Part shown: piece after piece, positions 1 through 8,507 of the stretch
Layout: each line of letters opens with the position of its first letter
Numbering within the stretch: the first letter of the stretch is position 1
DNA from: Nodosilinea sp. FACHB-141
GTDB taxonomy: Bacteria; Cyanobacteriota; Cyanobacteriia; Phormidesmidales; Phormidesmidaceae
NCBI RefSeq assembly: GCF_014696135.1
Contig: NZ_JACJPP010000020.1
Span: 147,019 to 211,018 of the forward strand
Reading direction: 5' to 3'
DNA length: 64,000 nt
Translations under genes and position numbers: made by a program
Notes under the pieces: generated by a model
Database searches by the model: none
What the model saw: the letters and a program-made list of their open reading frames with translations, nothing else
Told to the model about the DNA's origin: nothing

Positions 1-114
1 GGCATAGGCTGCTGCCAGTGGCAGATAGTAAAGCGCCATCTGCCATTTAAGGTGACGCAGAACGTTATAGCCGACTTGACCATGGTGACGGTGATAGCTT
101 AACTGCTGATAAAG

Positions 115-138
115 GGGTGCTAAACAGCACCCTTTTTT
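115..138 (+). terminator. Rho-independent terminator
   Basis: A 7-bp perfect stem GGGTGCT / AGCACCC with loop AAAC is followed by a run of six T, a textbook intrinsic terminator for rightward transcription. It lies about 60 bases after a TAA at 49-51 that closes a short open frame entering from the left edge, so it probably ends a gene lying mostly outside the window. That frame is too short to identify. Confidence 0.75.
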
Positions 139-221
139 GTTAGCCGTAAAAATCAGAGCGACAGAGCGATGTATTGCAGTAGTTGGTTTAGTTGAGACGC
201 TTTGACAAGCGAAATCTTTCG

Positions 222-250
222 GTAGGGGCATTGCAGTGCAATGCCCCTAC
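222..250. repeat. REP-like palindrome, GTAGGGGCATTGCA family
   Basis: Perfect 14-bp inverted repeat GTAGGGGCATTGCA / TGCAATGCCCCTAC around a single G. The same sequence recurs at 63179-63207, in a near-identical form inside the RAYT transposase gene (63565-63593), and as a half copy at 63888-63904. It is therefore an orphan copy of the REP element mobilised by a RAYT-type enzyme (inference). The rest of the 139-415 spacer shows no gene. Confidence 0.75.
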
Positions 251-415
251 GCCAAATCTGTCTTAGCCTAAGGGGCATCTGCAATAGCAAAGGTAAGGTT
301 TGGGTTGGGACTACCCAAGATAACAGGATTCGAGCTTGACGTTTTTTTCTATTTTCGCTTTTTACTATTAGCTAAATACCCTTCTGCTGAGTTGTTTTGG
401 GCCAATCTTTCATAG

Positions 416-1499
416 CTATAGCTGGCGTAAGAATTGTGATGATGGCAGGGCTCGACGTAGCGCGTTGACGCCGTCTGTCCCTACTGGCCAAGGCTCGTTA
501 GGTAGCACGGGGGTTGGGTCGATGGCTCGGTTTATTAAATCAGCCATGAGATCAATCGCTTCTAGAAGCGGCGGCAGAGTTAGATAGACCGGCAAAATGC
601 GCACTTCAAAGGTGTGTTTGTGGCGGGGGGCGTAGACAATATTTTTGAGGTTAAAGTCACAGTATTTAGTGAGGGGCAGGGTTTTTAGCCGTTCTCTAGC
701 CTGGTCCCAGGGCAAGTTGCTCCAGTCTGGTGCTTGCACTAAGGTCAGCAGCTCGGAGGGCCAAAGCCCCAACCGTTGACACCGGGGGTTGCTGGTCACA
801 AGCCACTTTAAGGTGGGGCTATGGGCCCATAGCAAGTTGACTAGGTTGCGAATTGCCGGGGCAGAACAGAGAGGAGCGGCGTCAAGATGCAGGTGGGTTG
901 CCCCTTCCGCTGGAGCATAGAAATTGAGCTGACGAGCAATTTGAAGGTAGGTCTCCAACTGGGGGAGCTGAGCGTAGGTTAGGGGTGGGGTAATTAATTC
1001 ACAGGGCCGTTCTCGCTCACCGGGTAGCGATGTGGCAATGGCAATGGGTGGCCCTAAGTCGTCAGCTAGTTTGACCATGCCCTTTGGCCCCTGCTGCACC
1101 TCTAGGCCCAGGGTCTTGGCGACCGGTTGCAACACCTCGGCGAGGGGCAGGTTGGCATCGCTCAAGCGACTAATGATCTGCATAAACCGGATGTCGTCGC
1201 CAACGATGCGGTACCAGCCGGGCTGAGGGGGGTTAGGTGCGATCGCAGTCGGCTTGCAGAGTCAGATCATCAACGCACCAGGCGATCGCCTGATGCTGGG
1301 CATCGCGCACCTCAAACCCTAGGGTGAGATTCTCTAGCACCGGGGTGCCGACGATCTGGCTATGCTCCGACTGGGGATAAAATATGCGGCTAACGCTGCC
1401 CCCGTAAGCGGCGGCGATCGCTTCGGCAAGGGCTTGGCGGCTAGACCCGCGCGGAGCCATCAGCTCAATTTCTAAGCCAACTCTGCCCACCAGGGTCAT
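416..1499 (-). pseudogene. Amidoligase-family protein, frameshifted (two pieces)
   Basis: Two adjacent minus-strand frames form one protein. The first piece (1499-1233, 88 residues) begins MTLVGRVGLEIELMAPRG, the N-terminal signature of the Amidoligase_2 (COOH-NH2 ligase) family, and stops at TAA after CDRT. The second (frame open from about 1261, first ATG at 1183, to 416) continues with PNPPQPGWYRIVGDD and carries GERERPCELITPP, THLHLDAAPL, LTKYCDFNLKNIV and HTFEVRILP, typical of the body of the family. Removing one T at about 1235-1237 joins ...CDRT to NPPQPGW without a gap. Relatives are thought to form amide or peptide bonds in small metabolites or cell-wall peptides, by analogy with the glutamine-synthetase fold. 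The break may be a real inactivating frameshift, a +1 programmed shift at a stop codon, or a sequencing error. Family assignment is from recalled motif resemblance. Confidence 0.75.
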
Positions 1500-1502
1500 G
1501 GC

Positions 1503-2039
1503 TTAGGGCTGGGAGTTAGCCAATTCCAAAGCATATTCAACCTCGTCGGCATTGCCCATAATCAAGTTGCGCTCAATGCGGAGCTTGGCGTCGTAGGGGG
1601 TGGCGTCGCCCCAAAATTCGGCTAGGGCGGCGGCGTCATCGTAGGTGTAGCTGGTTTCGCTGTAGAAGCGCAGGTCGTCTACCGATTGAAGCGACTCTAG
1701 GCGGGCGTCGAGCAAAAACTGCTCAAGTAGGGCTACATCGGCAGGCCCCCAAAGAATTTTACGGCCAATGCGGGCCTTTGCCTCGTCAACATCTTGGCCC
1801 CAATAGCTGGCCAGCTGAGCGGCATCCCAATAGGTGTAGCCACTGCTAAAAAAGGTTTCTAGCTCTGTCTGGGCGTAGTTTTGGCTAATTTCATTGTCAC
1901 ACTTGAGCATGGCGTCAGCCCCAGCGCTGATTGGCGCTTGGAGTTGACCAGCAGAAGCGGCAGCCTGCGCGCTGCCGGCAGCGAGAACAGCGGCGATCGC
2001 CAGCAAAATAGATAGATGAAGCGTTTTAGAATTTTTCAT
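1503..2039 (-). CDS. Secreted protein with two tandem ~50-residue repeats
   Basis: Unrecognised 178-residue protein. The start MKNSKT is preferred over a Met eight codons upstream because a GGAAG ribosome site lies just before it and the signal peptide then begins normally (hydrophobic stretch LSILLAIAAVLAAG, cleavage near AQA-A). The mature part holds two copies of one module: FFSSGYTYWDAAQLASYWG...AKARIGRKILWG and FYSETSYTYDDAAALAEFWG...AKLRIERNLIMG. Each has a Tyr-Thr-Tyr turn, an aromatic helix (YWG/FWG) and a basic helix ending in (W/M)G. One Cys lies before the repeats. It was probably made by internal duplication. It lies 3 bases downstream of the amidoligase start on the same strand, but is transcribed before it, so the two may share an mRNA. 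Function unknown; periplasmic or exported location is inferred. Confidence 0.75.
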   Translation of the reverse strand: MKNSKTLHLSILLAIAAVLAAGSAQAAASAGQLQAPISAGADAMLKCDNEISQNYAQTELETFFSSGYTYWDAAQLASYWGQDVDEAKARIGRKILWGPADVALLEQFLLDARLESLQSVDDLRFYSETSYTYDDAAALAEFWGDATPYDAKLRIERNLIMGNADEVEYALELANSQP

Positions 2040-2147
2040 GGCTTCCAGGCGGAGTTTGCTCAATCATAGTCGGGTAATCTGGGCATTTCGGTGGTTTGTA
2101 ACGAATGCCGATTTACCCTTCATCAAACGATGTTTTGGGCATGGACG

Positions 2148-3047
2148 CTAGGGGATGGTGTCGGCCAACTCGTTGAGAATGTGGGCTGCGATCGCACCGG
2201 GATGGGTGAGCCACACCCGATTGGGTTGGTTGTGCGCCACAGTGGCAATGTGTTGCAGGGCGCGGCGCAGGTGCCGCAGCCGAAACGGCTGCCCAACTAA
2301 GTAAGGGTGCAGGGCAATGCCGTACACCAGCGGCTGCTGGTGAGACTGCTCTAGCATCTCGTCAAAATTGTCGATGACCATCTCGGCGAAGTCTTTGGCG
2401 CTGACCCGGCGCACAGCGATCGCCGGTATGTCATTAACTTCTTGGGGATAGGGCACTGAGAGAATGCGGCCGTGCCGGGTCTTAAACCAGATGGGCTGAT
2501 CGTCCTGACACCAATCAAGCATGTATGTGTAGCCCGCCTCTTGGAGCAAGTCGGGGGTAACGATACTTTGAGCAATCCAGGGGCCAAGCCAGCCCTGGGG
2601 CGGCTGCCCTTCATGGTTGGCCAAAATGTGCGTTGTTTCAGCAATCAGAGCAGCTTCATTCGCTTCGCTCAAAATGCTCTGGCGTTCGGAGTTGGTGCGA
2701 CCATGGGCGACAATTTCATCGTTGCGATCGCGAAAGGCCGCCACCACCTCTGGGCAGTAGTCGTAAATTGCCGAGTTAACTAGCAGCGCTACCGGCAACT
2801 CTAGCTGCTCAAATAGCTCCAGCAGTCGCCAGACTCCCACCCGGTTGCCATAGTCACGCCAGGCGTAGTTCAAGACATCAGGCTGAGGGCCACCAGGGGC
2901 CAGTTCGGCTCCTAATCCTTCACCAAAGGCAAAATGCTCCAGGTTGAGCGCGATGTAAACAGCCAGCCGTCGTCCGCCCGGCCAACGATAGTCGGCCCGC
3001 TGCGTGATAGCCGAATAGCTGTAGCGTTCGTGGTGAGTCAGCGGCAA
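2148..3047 (-). CDS. Polysaccharide deacetylase-family hydrolase (PuuE/allantoinase-like)
   Basis: 299 residues with the NodB-type (carbohydrate esterase 4-like) barrel. Motifs seen are the opening strand RRLAVYIALNLEHFAFGEG, the substrate-side WRDYGNRVGVWRLLELFE, the metal-binding segment EIVAHGRTNS, GWLGPWIAQS, and a late ALHPYLVGQPFRLRHLRRAL. The combination DYGNRVG + AHGRTN + HPY is that of the cyclic-imide/allantoinase PuuE-like branch rather than chitin or peptidoglycan deacetylases. These enzymes hydrolyse C-N bonds in ureide- or imide-type substrates, so a nitrogen-salvage role is possible but unproven. No signal peptide is visible; cytoplasmic. Upstream neighbours are unrelated, and no purine-catabolism genes are nearby. 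Confidence 0.85.
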   Translation of the reverse strand: MPLTHHERYSYSAITQRADYRWPGGRRLAVYIALNLEHFAFGEGLGAELAPGGPQPDVLNYAWRDYGNRVGVWRLLELFEQLELPVALLVNSAIYDYCPEVVAAFRDRNDEIVAHGRTNSERQSILSEANEAALIAETTHILANHEGQPPQGWLGPWIAQSIVTPDLLQEAGYTYMLDWCQDDQPIWFKTRHGRILSVPYPQEVNDIPAIAVRRVSAKDFAEMVIDNFDEMLEQSHQQPLVYGIALHPYLVGQPFRLRHLRRALQHIATVAHNQPNRVWLTHPGAIAAHILNELADTIP

Positions 3048-3220
3048 AGCTTAGGCTCCCAAATTTAAGCAGGGCACGCTTGGAAGATTACCAGAAACTG
3101 CCTAAAAGTGGGAAAGGGCAACGTGAAAAGCCGCTGAGGTTCTTGTGGGAGGGCAGGACTTTTAGATGAACTGCGAAAATAGGGAGTAAAGATAGGTTTG
3201 AAAACTTTCGAGCTTTAGAA

Positions 3221-3613
3221 CTAAAGGTGAGCTTTGACCAACAGCAGTGCGCCCGATAGAATTCCTAGTGACAGCGAAGCAGAGCCTAGCCAGGTGAGCT
3301 GCATTTTTCGGCGCATAGCCCGGCTTTTGAATCTAGCAGAACCGTCAAACCCTTCGCGATCGGCGCTAGAGAGCGTGGTTAAAAAGCCCAAAGCATATAG
3401 GACAGAGGCGGCAAAGAATTCAAGGACTGGAGTCAGGATAAGCAAGCCCCGCTCCACCCCAGCATCCATATCGTAGGGAGTAGCTAATACAAAAAGGCCT
3501 ATATAAACAGGAATTGCGACTAGGCTGGCTTGCAGCATTAACCGGCAGAACAAGTGATAAACCGTAAAAGAAGAATCTACGGTAGCTTCTGAAACTGTGC
3601 GGACAATAGTCAT
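3221..3613 (-). CDS. Small membrane protein of unknown function
   Basis: 130 residues with about three to four hydrophobic segments: LVAIPVYIGLFVLA near residues 31-44, LLILTPVLEFFAASVLYALGF near 57-77, and WLGSASLSLGILSGALLLV near 108-126. A polar cytoplasmic-type loop (SSADREGFDGSARFKSRAMRRKMQ) lies between the last two. I do not recognise a family. It stands alone between spacers of about 170 and 300 bases with no obvious operon partner. The coding call rests on length, hydrophobic pattern and a plausible ATG start. Confidence 0.6.
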   Translation of the reverse strand: MTIVRTVSEATVDSSFTVYHLFCRLMLQASLVAIPVYIGLFVLATPYDMDAGVERGLLILTPVLEFFAASVLYALGFLTTLSSADREGFDGSARFKSRAMRRKMQLTWLGSASLSLGILSGALLLVKAHL

Positions 3614-3909
3614 GAAATATCGATATTACTTCTTGTACGCTGCTGGCGGATATCTTAGTGAATAACGACTACAACTCGGCGGCGGCGACCATAGCTTTAC
3701 GCATATTTTAGCGACTCGTGTAGTAGACCCAAAGAGTTGCAAGATTTAAGGGGTATACCCCTGCACAGGCTATTGAAAACTTGCTGTCTAGGGAGCGATC
3801 GCCCCTCTTCAGCCCGTGAGGTGACCCCAATACCAGTGCTCGGGGCCACCGCTGTATCACCAGCTAAGACGCCGAAAAATTGAGCACCAGGGCAAATCAC
3901 TGCTGCGCC

Positions 3910-4254
3910 TCAAAACGGCAGTCGCCCAGTAGCCAGGAGTCTATACCCAAAGGTCATGCCCAGCATTGAAACAAAGAAGTGCCAAAGGCTAGTGGGGTTT
4001 AGCACAGCTCGACTGCTGACAAAAACGCAGAGAATGCCGCCTGCTACTAATACCCAGCCGAATTGCTTCATAAAGCCGAGAGGCATAAAGACCAACAAAA
4101 AAATGCCGCCAAACAAAAGAAAAATTGACAGGTTGGCTGCGATACCACGCCACCAGTAGGGGCTAACGTTAGTGGTAAAAAAGATATTTTTGCCCAAGAA
4201 ATAGATGCCCAGCAGCATCAGGGCCAAACCGACGACTTGAATTAAAAATCGCAT
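3910..4254 (-). CDS. Four-helix integral membrane protein, unknown function
   Basis: 114 residues, almost entirely hydrophobic, with four predicted membrane spans: FLIQVVGLALMLLGIYFLG, IAANLSIFLLFGGIFLLVF, FGWVLVAGGILCVFVSS and LWHFFVSMLGMTFGYRLL. Short loops contain paired aromatic residues (PYWWRG). It resembles small inner-membrane proteins found widely in filamentous cyanobacteria, but I cannot name the family. The spacer 3614-3909 before it holds only an unconvincing short frame. Confidence 0.65.
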   Translation of the reverse strand: MRFLIQVVGLALMLLGIYFLGKNIFFTTNVSPYWWRGIAANLSIFLLFGGIFLLVFMPLGFMKQFGWVLVAGGILCVFVSSRAVLNPTSLWHFFVSMLGMTFGYRLLATGRLPF

Positions 4255-4834
4255 AGGGAGTTAGATAAATACTTCAGTTAACAAGTAGACTATGGCGGCT
4301 AAAGCCCTATGGTTAGGGGCGATGGACAAAGCCCGACTTTAGAGGTCAGCGCAACTCTGGAAGCGTTTTGCAATCCGCAGCGGCACCCCTAAACCCAAGC
4401 CTAGGTTACCCAAAAGCCACGCTGTAGAAACCTGGCCAGGTAGAGGAACGCAATGCGTTCCAGAGGTGGTGGGCACTAGTACTAACAAAAAGGCCAATAG
4501 CTGGGTCAGTTGCTCTAAAAGCCAACTCCGGTGGCAACAAATAGCAATTTGTCCAGGGACGCGCCTATTCACAACTATCGGTAATTAGGAGACTCGTTCT
4601 TCTACAAACTGATTGGCGCTCATTCCGGATGCAGCCAAGGCCAACAGTGTCCGAAGGCCGCAATTTATCAAGAGGTAACTTTAGTGTGGCCGAGCAATAT
4701 TCTTCTATTTGTGCCTTGTCAAGGAACTGTTAGGTTCACCTGACTAACCTGAGTAGATTCTCTACCTCATGGTCGATACGGCCTCTTTTATCGGCTTGAT
4801 AGAGTACGTGGGTACGCCCATTCTGTTGAAGGCT
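4255..4834. other. 580-base spacer with a short palindrome
   Basis: No convincing gene is seen. A minus-strand frame at 4339-4572 lacks a ribosome site and any recognisable content. It is crossed by the perfect palindrome GGAACGCA-A-TGCGTTCC at 4445-4461, which looks like another short repetitive palindrome. The right part must hold the promoter of the secreted protein gene that starts at 4835. Confidence 0.5.
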
Positions 4835-5632
4835 ATGAGACTTAATCTTTTGAGCTACGCAGGTGGTTTAGGGCTAGTAGCCGGTGCACTGATGTGGCCT
4901 GGCGTTAGTCACGCTCAAGGATTTTGCTATCTGATTAACTCTGAGGGCGAAGTCGTCAATCTAGATGACATGTGTCAGGAGAACGACGCCCCCGCGACTT
5001 CCCCAACGCCTGGGTCCAGCGACGCTTCAGCTGAGCCCCAGGGCACCTCATCATCTTCTGAGGTTATAAACACCACCACTACAAATCCGGCGGGGACAGA
5101 CTCCACTGGAGCAAACTCGGCTGGGATAAACCCCGCAGGGACAGACTCTACCGGAACAAACCCAGCAGGAACAAGCCCAGCGGGGACGAACTCTACTGGT
5201 GGGACAAGTCCTGCTGTGAGTCCAGCGAGAACAAACCCTGCTGTGGCACCCGGCTCAAATGAAAACACTAACCGTGCAAACCCTAATAACGAAGATACCA
5301 ACCGGGCTAACCCCAATACAAACGACTCGGAAGCTTCACCGGCTGGGACCGCATCACCTCAGACACAAAACTCTAACACGTCAGACACGCCTGACAATGC
5401 TACAGAGCGAGGAAATCGCAATACAGAGCTAGAAAACCGTAACGCAGAGCCGGGAAACCGCAATACAGAGCCAGAAAACCGCTTAGACATTCCGGTTAGG
5501 GAGATTGAGACACCTGACATCCCTGAGATTCAAACTCCTCAAAGAGTAGATTCTACTGGGGATGACACCGATACATCTACATCTGGAAGTGACACTGATA
5601 CATCCGGAGATGACACCGATACATCGCAATAG
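4835..5632 (+). CDS. Secreted low-complexity Asn/Thr/Gly/Pro-rich protein
   Basis: 265 residues from the ATG at 4835. That ATG has GAAGG just upstream and opens a proper signal peptide (MRLNLLSYAGGLGLVAGALMW, cleavage after SHA). Behind it is a small conserved-looking segment GFCYLINSEGEVVNLDDMC with two Cys that could pair, as in many cyanobacterial periplasmic proteins. The remaining ~220 residues are disordered repeats: NPAGTDSTG/NSTG units (about 75-135), NRANPN(N/T) units, GNRNTE/ENRNAE units, then acidic DDTDTSTSGSDTDTSG repeats at the C-terminus. An extended, probably cell-surface or periplasmic polymer-like protein is inferred. Repeat number is likely to vary between strains. Confidence 0.75.
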   Translation: MRLNLLSYAGGLGLVAGALMWPGVSHAQGFCYLINSEGEVVNLDDMCQENDAPATSPTPGSSDASAEPQGTSSSSEVINTTTTNPAGTDSTGANSAGINPAGTDSTGTNPAGTSPAGTNSTGGTSPAVSPARTNPAVAPGSNENTNRANPNNEDTNRANPNTNDSEASPAGTASPQTQNSNTSDTPDNATERGNRNTELENRNAEPGNRNTEPENRLDIPVREIETPDIPEIQTPQRVDSTGDDTDTSTSGSDTDTSGDDTDTSQ

Positions 5633-5646
5633 CTAGGCAGCAGATT

Positions 5647-6366
5647 TTGGCAGTTCAACCCATTGATCTAGACTTGCAGCGCCAAGCAGTCATTATTCAT
5701 CAGCGTCTATGTGCCGAATATGATTGCCCAATTCCCTATTTTCATGCGCTCGATCCGCTGAGTGAGCTGGTTTCATCTCTGCTGTCTCACCGCACGAAAA
5801 ACCGGGACTCGGGCCGCGCGTTTAAGCAGCTAGTGGCCCAGTTTCCTACCTGGGAAGCGGTGCGGGATGCGCCAACGGAGCTGGTAGAACAGGCGATCGC
5901 GCCCTGCACCTGGCCTGAGCAAAAAGCGCCCCGCATTCAGCAAGTGCTGCGGCTGGTTGGTGAGTTAACCAACGGTGAATGGTCGCTCGACTTTCTGAAA
6001 GATATGTCGGTGGCGGAAGCTCGCGCCTGGCTGGAAGCACTGCCCGGAGTCGGGCCAAAGACTAGCGCAGCAGTACTGTGTTTTAGTGAACTACGGGGTC
6101 GAGCGCTGCCGGTGGATAGCCACCACCACCGAGTCGCCCAGCGGTTGGGCTTGATTCCTTCCACGATGGCGGTTGGGCCATCCCACGTGCCGCTAGAGGC
6201 TTTTTTGCCCGCTGAGTGGAATGCGCAGCAGGTCTACGACCACCACGAAGTGATGATGTTGCACGGTCAACGGTGCTGCTTTTACAAAAATCCGAGCTGC
6301 GATCGCTGCGTTGTGCTCGATCTGTGCCCCTATGGGCAAGAGAGAGGTAAAAAAACGAAGAATTGA
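5647..6366 (+). CDS. Endonuclease III-family DNA glycosylase (HhH-GPD, 4Fe-4S)
   Basis: 239 residues. The N-terminal part carries LSELVSSLLSHRTKNRDSGRA, matching the helix where Nth proteins have LLSAQTTD. The helix-hairpin-helix with the catalytic Lys region is LPGVGPKTSAAVL, followed by the GPD-loop equivalent VDSHHHRVAQRLGL. A C-terminal Cys cluster, C-x6-C-x2-C-x5-C in CFYKNPSCDRCVVLDLC, should bind a 4Fe-4S cluster. Members excise oxidised pyrimidines in base-excision repair. This copy is divergent in the first helix (SHRTKN) and the VDSHHHR loop, so it may be the second, less typical Nth-like protein of the genome. The start is TTG at 5647, 15 bases after the previous gene; no in-frame ATG suits better. 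Confidence 0.88.
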   Translation: MAVQPIDLDLQRQAVIIHQRLCAEYDCPIPYFHALDPLSELVSSLLSHRTKNRDSGRAFKQLVAQFPTWEAVRDAPTELVEQAIAPCTWPEQKAPRIQQVLRLVGELTNGEWSLDFLKDMSVAEARAWLEALPGVGPKTSAAVLCFSELRGRALPVDSHHHRVAQRLGLIPSTMAVGPSHVPLEAFLPAEWNAQQVYDHHEVMMLHGQRCCFYKNPSCDRCVVLDLCPYGQERGKKTKN

Positions 6367-6390
6367 GAACGAAAACCGAAAGGGGGCTTT

Positions 6391-7941
6391 CTACGAGGTG
6401 ATCTTGGCCCTGAGTTCGGCTTTGATGCGGTTTAAGATCGAAGTCTCGTCGAGGCCGTCGAGAATTTCGCCAATCACGGCTTTGGGGCCGTTAGGTCCCC
6501 AGGTGGCACCGTTGGTAAGGTAGGTTTTGGTGATCTGACCAATGCCGTAGGTGGCCAAGCCGGCAACGCCGCCCTGGGCCAGAGCTACGGGAATATAGGG
6601 GGCGATCGCCAAGCCGCCCGTCGCAATCGCTGACACCCCTAGCATGCCCTTAAGTGAGCTGAGCCCCAACGTGATCACCAACTCGCTAATCGTAATGCCG
6701 CCCAGACCCAGGGCAATCTGCTGGAGCAGCTTGAGGGCGGCGGGGCGGGTCATAGGCAGGCCGTAGAGCCGTGACAAATTGAGAATCAGCATGACATCAA
6801 CGACGGTGCCGCCAATCAGATCCGCCACGGTGATCGGATTGAGGGCGACAGCGACGGCTTTGATCATGGTGGCGTTCCAGATGGTGTCGTCGGCAATGCG
6901 ATCGCAGATCTGCCGCTTGCGCTCTAGAATTTCGGCGCTGATGCCTTCGGCATACATCAGGGTGTTAAGGGCCACCAGGGCCTTGCCTTCGCGGTGCAGA
7001 ATGTCGAGAATTTTGAGCTTGAGATCATCGACCTGGGGCTGGGCGCGCACGGTTTTGTAGGTCGTTTCGCCATTAGGTTGGGCAACAGCCTGCACCGCTA
7101 AGGGGGAAGCCGCCGCCATAACAATTTCATCGGGGGAGATCAGGTCTTGGAGGCGGCGATCGCGCAGGGTTTCGTAGAGGGTCTGGCGATCGGCCTCGGG
7201 GAACTGATCGATTTTGTTGAACACCAGCAGCATGGGCTTACTAGCCTGGCGCAGGACTTTTAGCGCCTCATACTCAACGCGGGTAATGTCGCCCGCAACC
7301 ACAAATAGAATCAAATCAACCTGGGCGGCAATGCGGCGGGCCAAGTCGGCGCGGTCTTCGCCATCCACCTCATCGAGACCGGGAGTGTCGATCAGCTCGA
7401 TGCGCGACTGGCCAACGCTTTTGAGTGAAACTCGCAGCAGGTCGGGCAAGTCAGGAGCGAGAGCTTCTCGGTTGACGGCCCAGGCGCTGCCTTCGACCAC
7501 CTGAGTGACGCCGTGGGTGACGCCAGTGGCAAACACATCCTGCCCCATTAGGGCATTGAGCAGCGACGATTTGCCTCGCCCTACTAGGCCAAAGGCGGCG
7601 ATATGCACCACCGTATTCTCGAGCTTGTCCTTTAGACCGCGCAGGTTTTGTAGGGCTTCTTCGACACCGGCCTGCTCGCGGGGGGTGAGGTTGAGGCGCT
7701 GTACTAAGCCACCCAGAGCTTCCTGGGCGCGGCGGTAGTTGAGATCGTCTTGCAGGTCTTGAAAGTCGAGCACCAGATCGCCCAACTCTTGCTCTACGGC
7801 CTCCCAGGTGGCGGGGTCAGCGGCAGGGAGCGCTAGGGGAGCACCCTGCACGGTAGCGACGAGTTCCCCTAGTTCGGCCTCAACCTCTTCCCAGGTAATG
7901 TCTGGGTTTGGGGAAGTGGGCAAGGGGTCGTTAGCGGGCAT
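6391..7941 (-). CDS. DUF697-containing Era/dynamin-like GTPase
   Basis: 516 residues from the ATG at 7941. A longer frame to 8079 would overlap the divergent gene at 8020 and adds a meaningless His/Pro-rich leader. Order: acidic helical N-terminus with two similar segments (WEEVEAELGELVATVQ and WEAVEQELGDLVLDFQ), then a GTPase domain with G1 GLVGRGKSSLLNAL, G3 DTPGLDEVDGED and G4 NKIDQFP, then a C-terminal hydrophobic DUF697 domain (ADLIGGTVVDVMLILNLSRLYG through AIAPYIPVALAQGG). DUF697 GTPases attach to membranes and are common in several copies in cyanobacteria; roles in membrane remodelling or stress are suggested but not settled. The leader before the ATG is C-rich (CCCTCATCCCCACCCC) with no Shine-Dalgarno, like other genes here. 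Confidence 0.85.
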   Translation of the reverse strand: MPANDPLPTSPNPDITWEEVEAELGELVATVQGAPLALPAADPATWEAVEQELGDLVLDFQDLQDDLNYRRAQEALGGLVQRLNLTPREQAGVEEALQNLRGLKDKLENTVVHIAAFGLVGRGKSSLLNALMGQDVFATGVTHGVTQVVEGSAWAVNREALAPDLPDLLRVSLKSVGQSRIELIDTPGLDEVDGEDRADLARRIAAQVDLILFVVAGDITRVEYEALKVLRQASKPMLLVFNKIDQFPEADRQTLYETLRDRRLQDLISPDEIVMAAASPLAVQAVAQPNGETTYKTVRAQPQVDDLKLKILDILHREGKALVALNTLMYAEGISAEILERKRQICDRIADDTIWNATMIKAVAVALNPITVADLIGGTVVDVMLILNLSRLYGLPMTRPAALKLLQQIALGLGGITISELVITLGLSSLKGMLGVSAIATGGLAIAPYIPVALAQGGVAGLATYGIGQITKTYLTNGATWGPNGPKAVIGEILDGLDETSILNRIKAELRAKITS

Positions 7942-8019
7942 GGGGTGGGGATGAGGGAGGTGAGGGTGAGGAGGGTTACAAGGGGATACTTTAAGGATAG
8001 CGAATAGGATTTCTGTGGC

Positions 8020-8442
8020 ATGACGACACTGCCCCCCAGTCAGGATATCGAGCGGCTTAAGGTGCTGGCGATGCTGCACTACGTGGTGGCGGGGTTGGTA
8101 CTGGCCTTTGCGCTGCTGCCACTGGTGTTTGTAGCGATCGGGGGAGTAGTGCTGCTGGCTCCCGAGAGTATGGTTAGCGGCGATAGTGAGCTGCCACCCT
8201 TTGCGGCGGGGCTAATTTTTTTGGCGCTCGGGTTGGCGCTGTTTCTCTACGGGCTGGTGCTGGCGATCGCGCTAATTATCTCAGGCGGCTGCTTGCGGCG
8301 TCATAAGCACTACTGGTTTAGTTTTGTGGTGGCCTGCGGGGCGTTGCTGTTTACCCCCCTAGGTACGGTGCTGGGTGTGGCGACGCTGGTAGTGCTGCTG
8401 CAAGAGTCGGTGCGCGAGCTATACGGGGTTTCTTTTGGCTAG
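8020..8442 (+). CDS. Small membrane protein with two to three TM segments
   Basis: 140 residues: a short soluble N-terminus, a long hydrophobic hairpin (LHYVVAGLVLAFALLPLVFVAIGGVVLL and FAAGLIFLALGLALFLYGLVLAIALIISG), a basic turn CLRRHKHYWF, and a final span ending in LGTVLGVATLVVLLQESVRELYG. The closing segment is typical of a widespread bacterial family of small uncharacterised inner-membrane proteins. It is divergent from the GTPase gene, with start codons about 80 bases apart, so both promoters must lie in 7942-8019. Confidence 0.75.
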   Translation: MTTLPPSQDIERLKVLAMLHYVVAGLVLAFALLPLVFVAIGGVVLLAPESMVSGDSELPPFAAGLIFLALGLALFLYGLVLAIALIISGGCLRRHKHYWFSFVVACGALLFTPLGTVLGVATLVVLLQESVRELYGVSFG

Positions 8443-8507
8443 AGGTCGGGTGCTTTTGGAATGTTGTCACAGTCCTTGGTTTTTCTCCAGGCACCCGACC
8501 CTACAAC

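Noticed and set aside
1..114. Left-edge frame ending at TAA 49-51, and a minus-strand open stretch in the same DNA
   Set aside because: Too short and truncated by the window edge to decide which strand, if either, is coding.
3697..3900. Minus-strand 67-codon frame
   Set aside because: No ribosome site, no hydrophobic or family pattern; low-grade composition.
4339..4572. Minus-strand 77-codon frame
   Set aside because: Crosses a repetitive palindrome and lacks a plausible start context.
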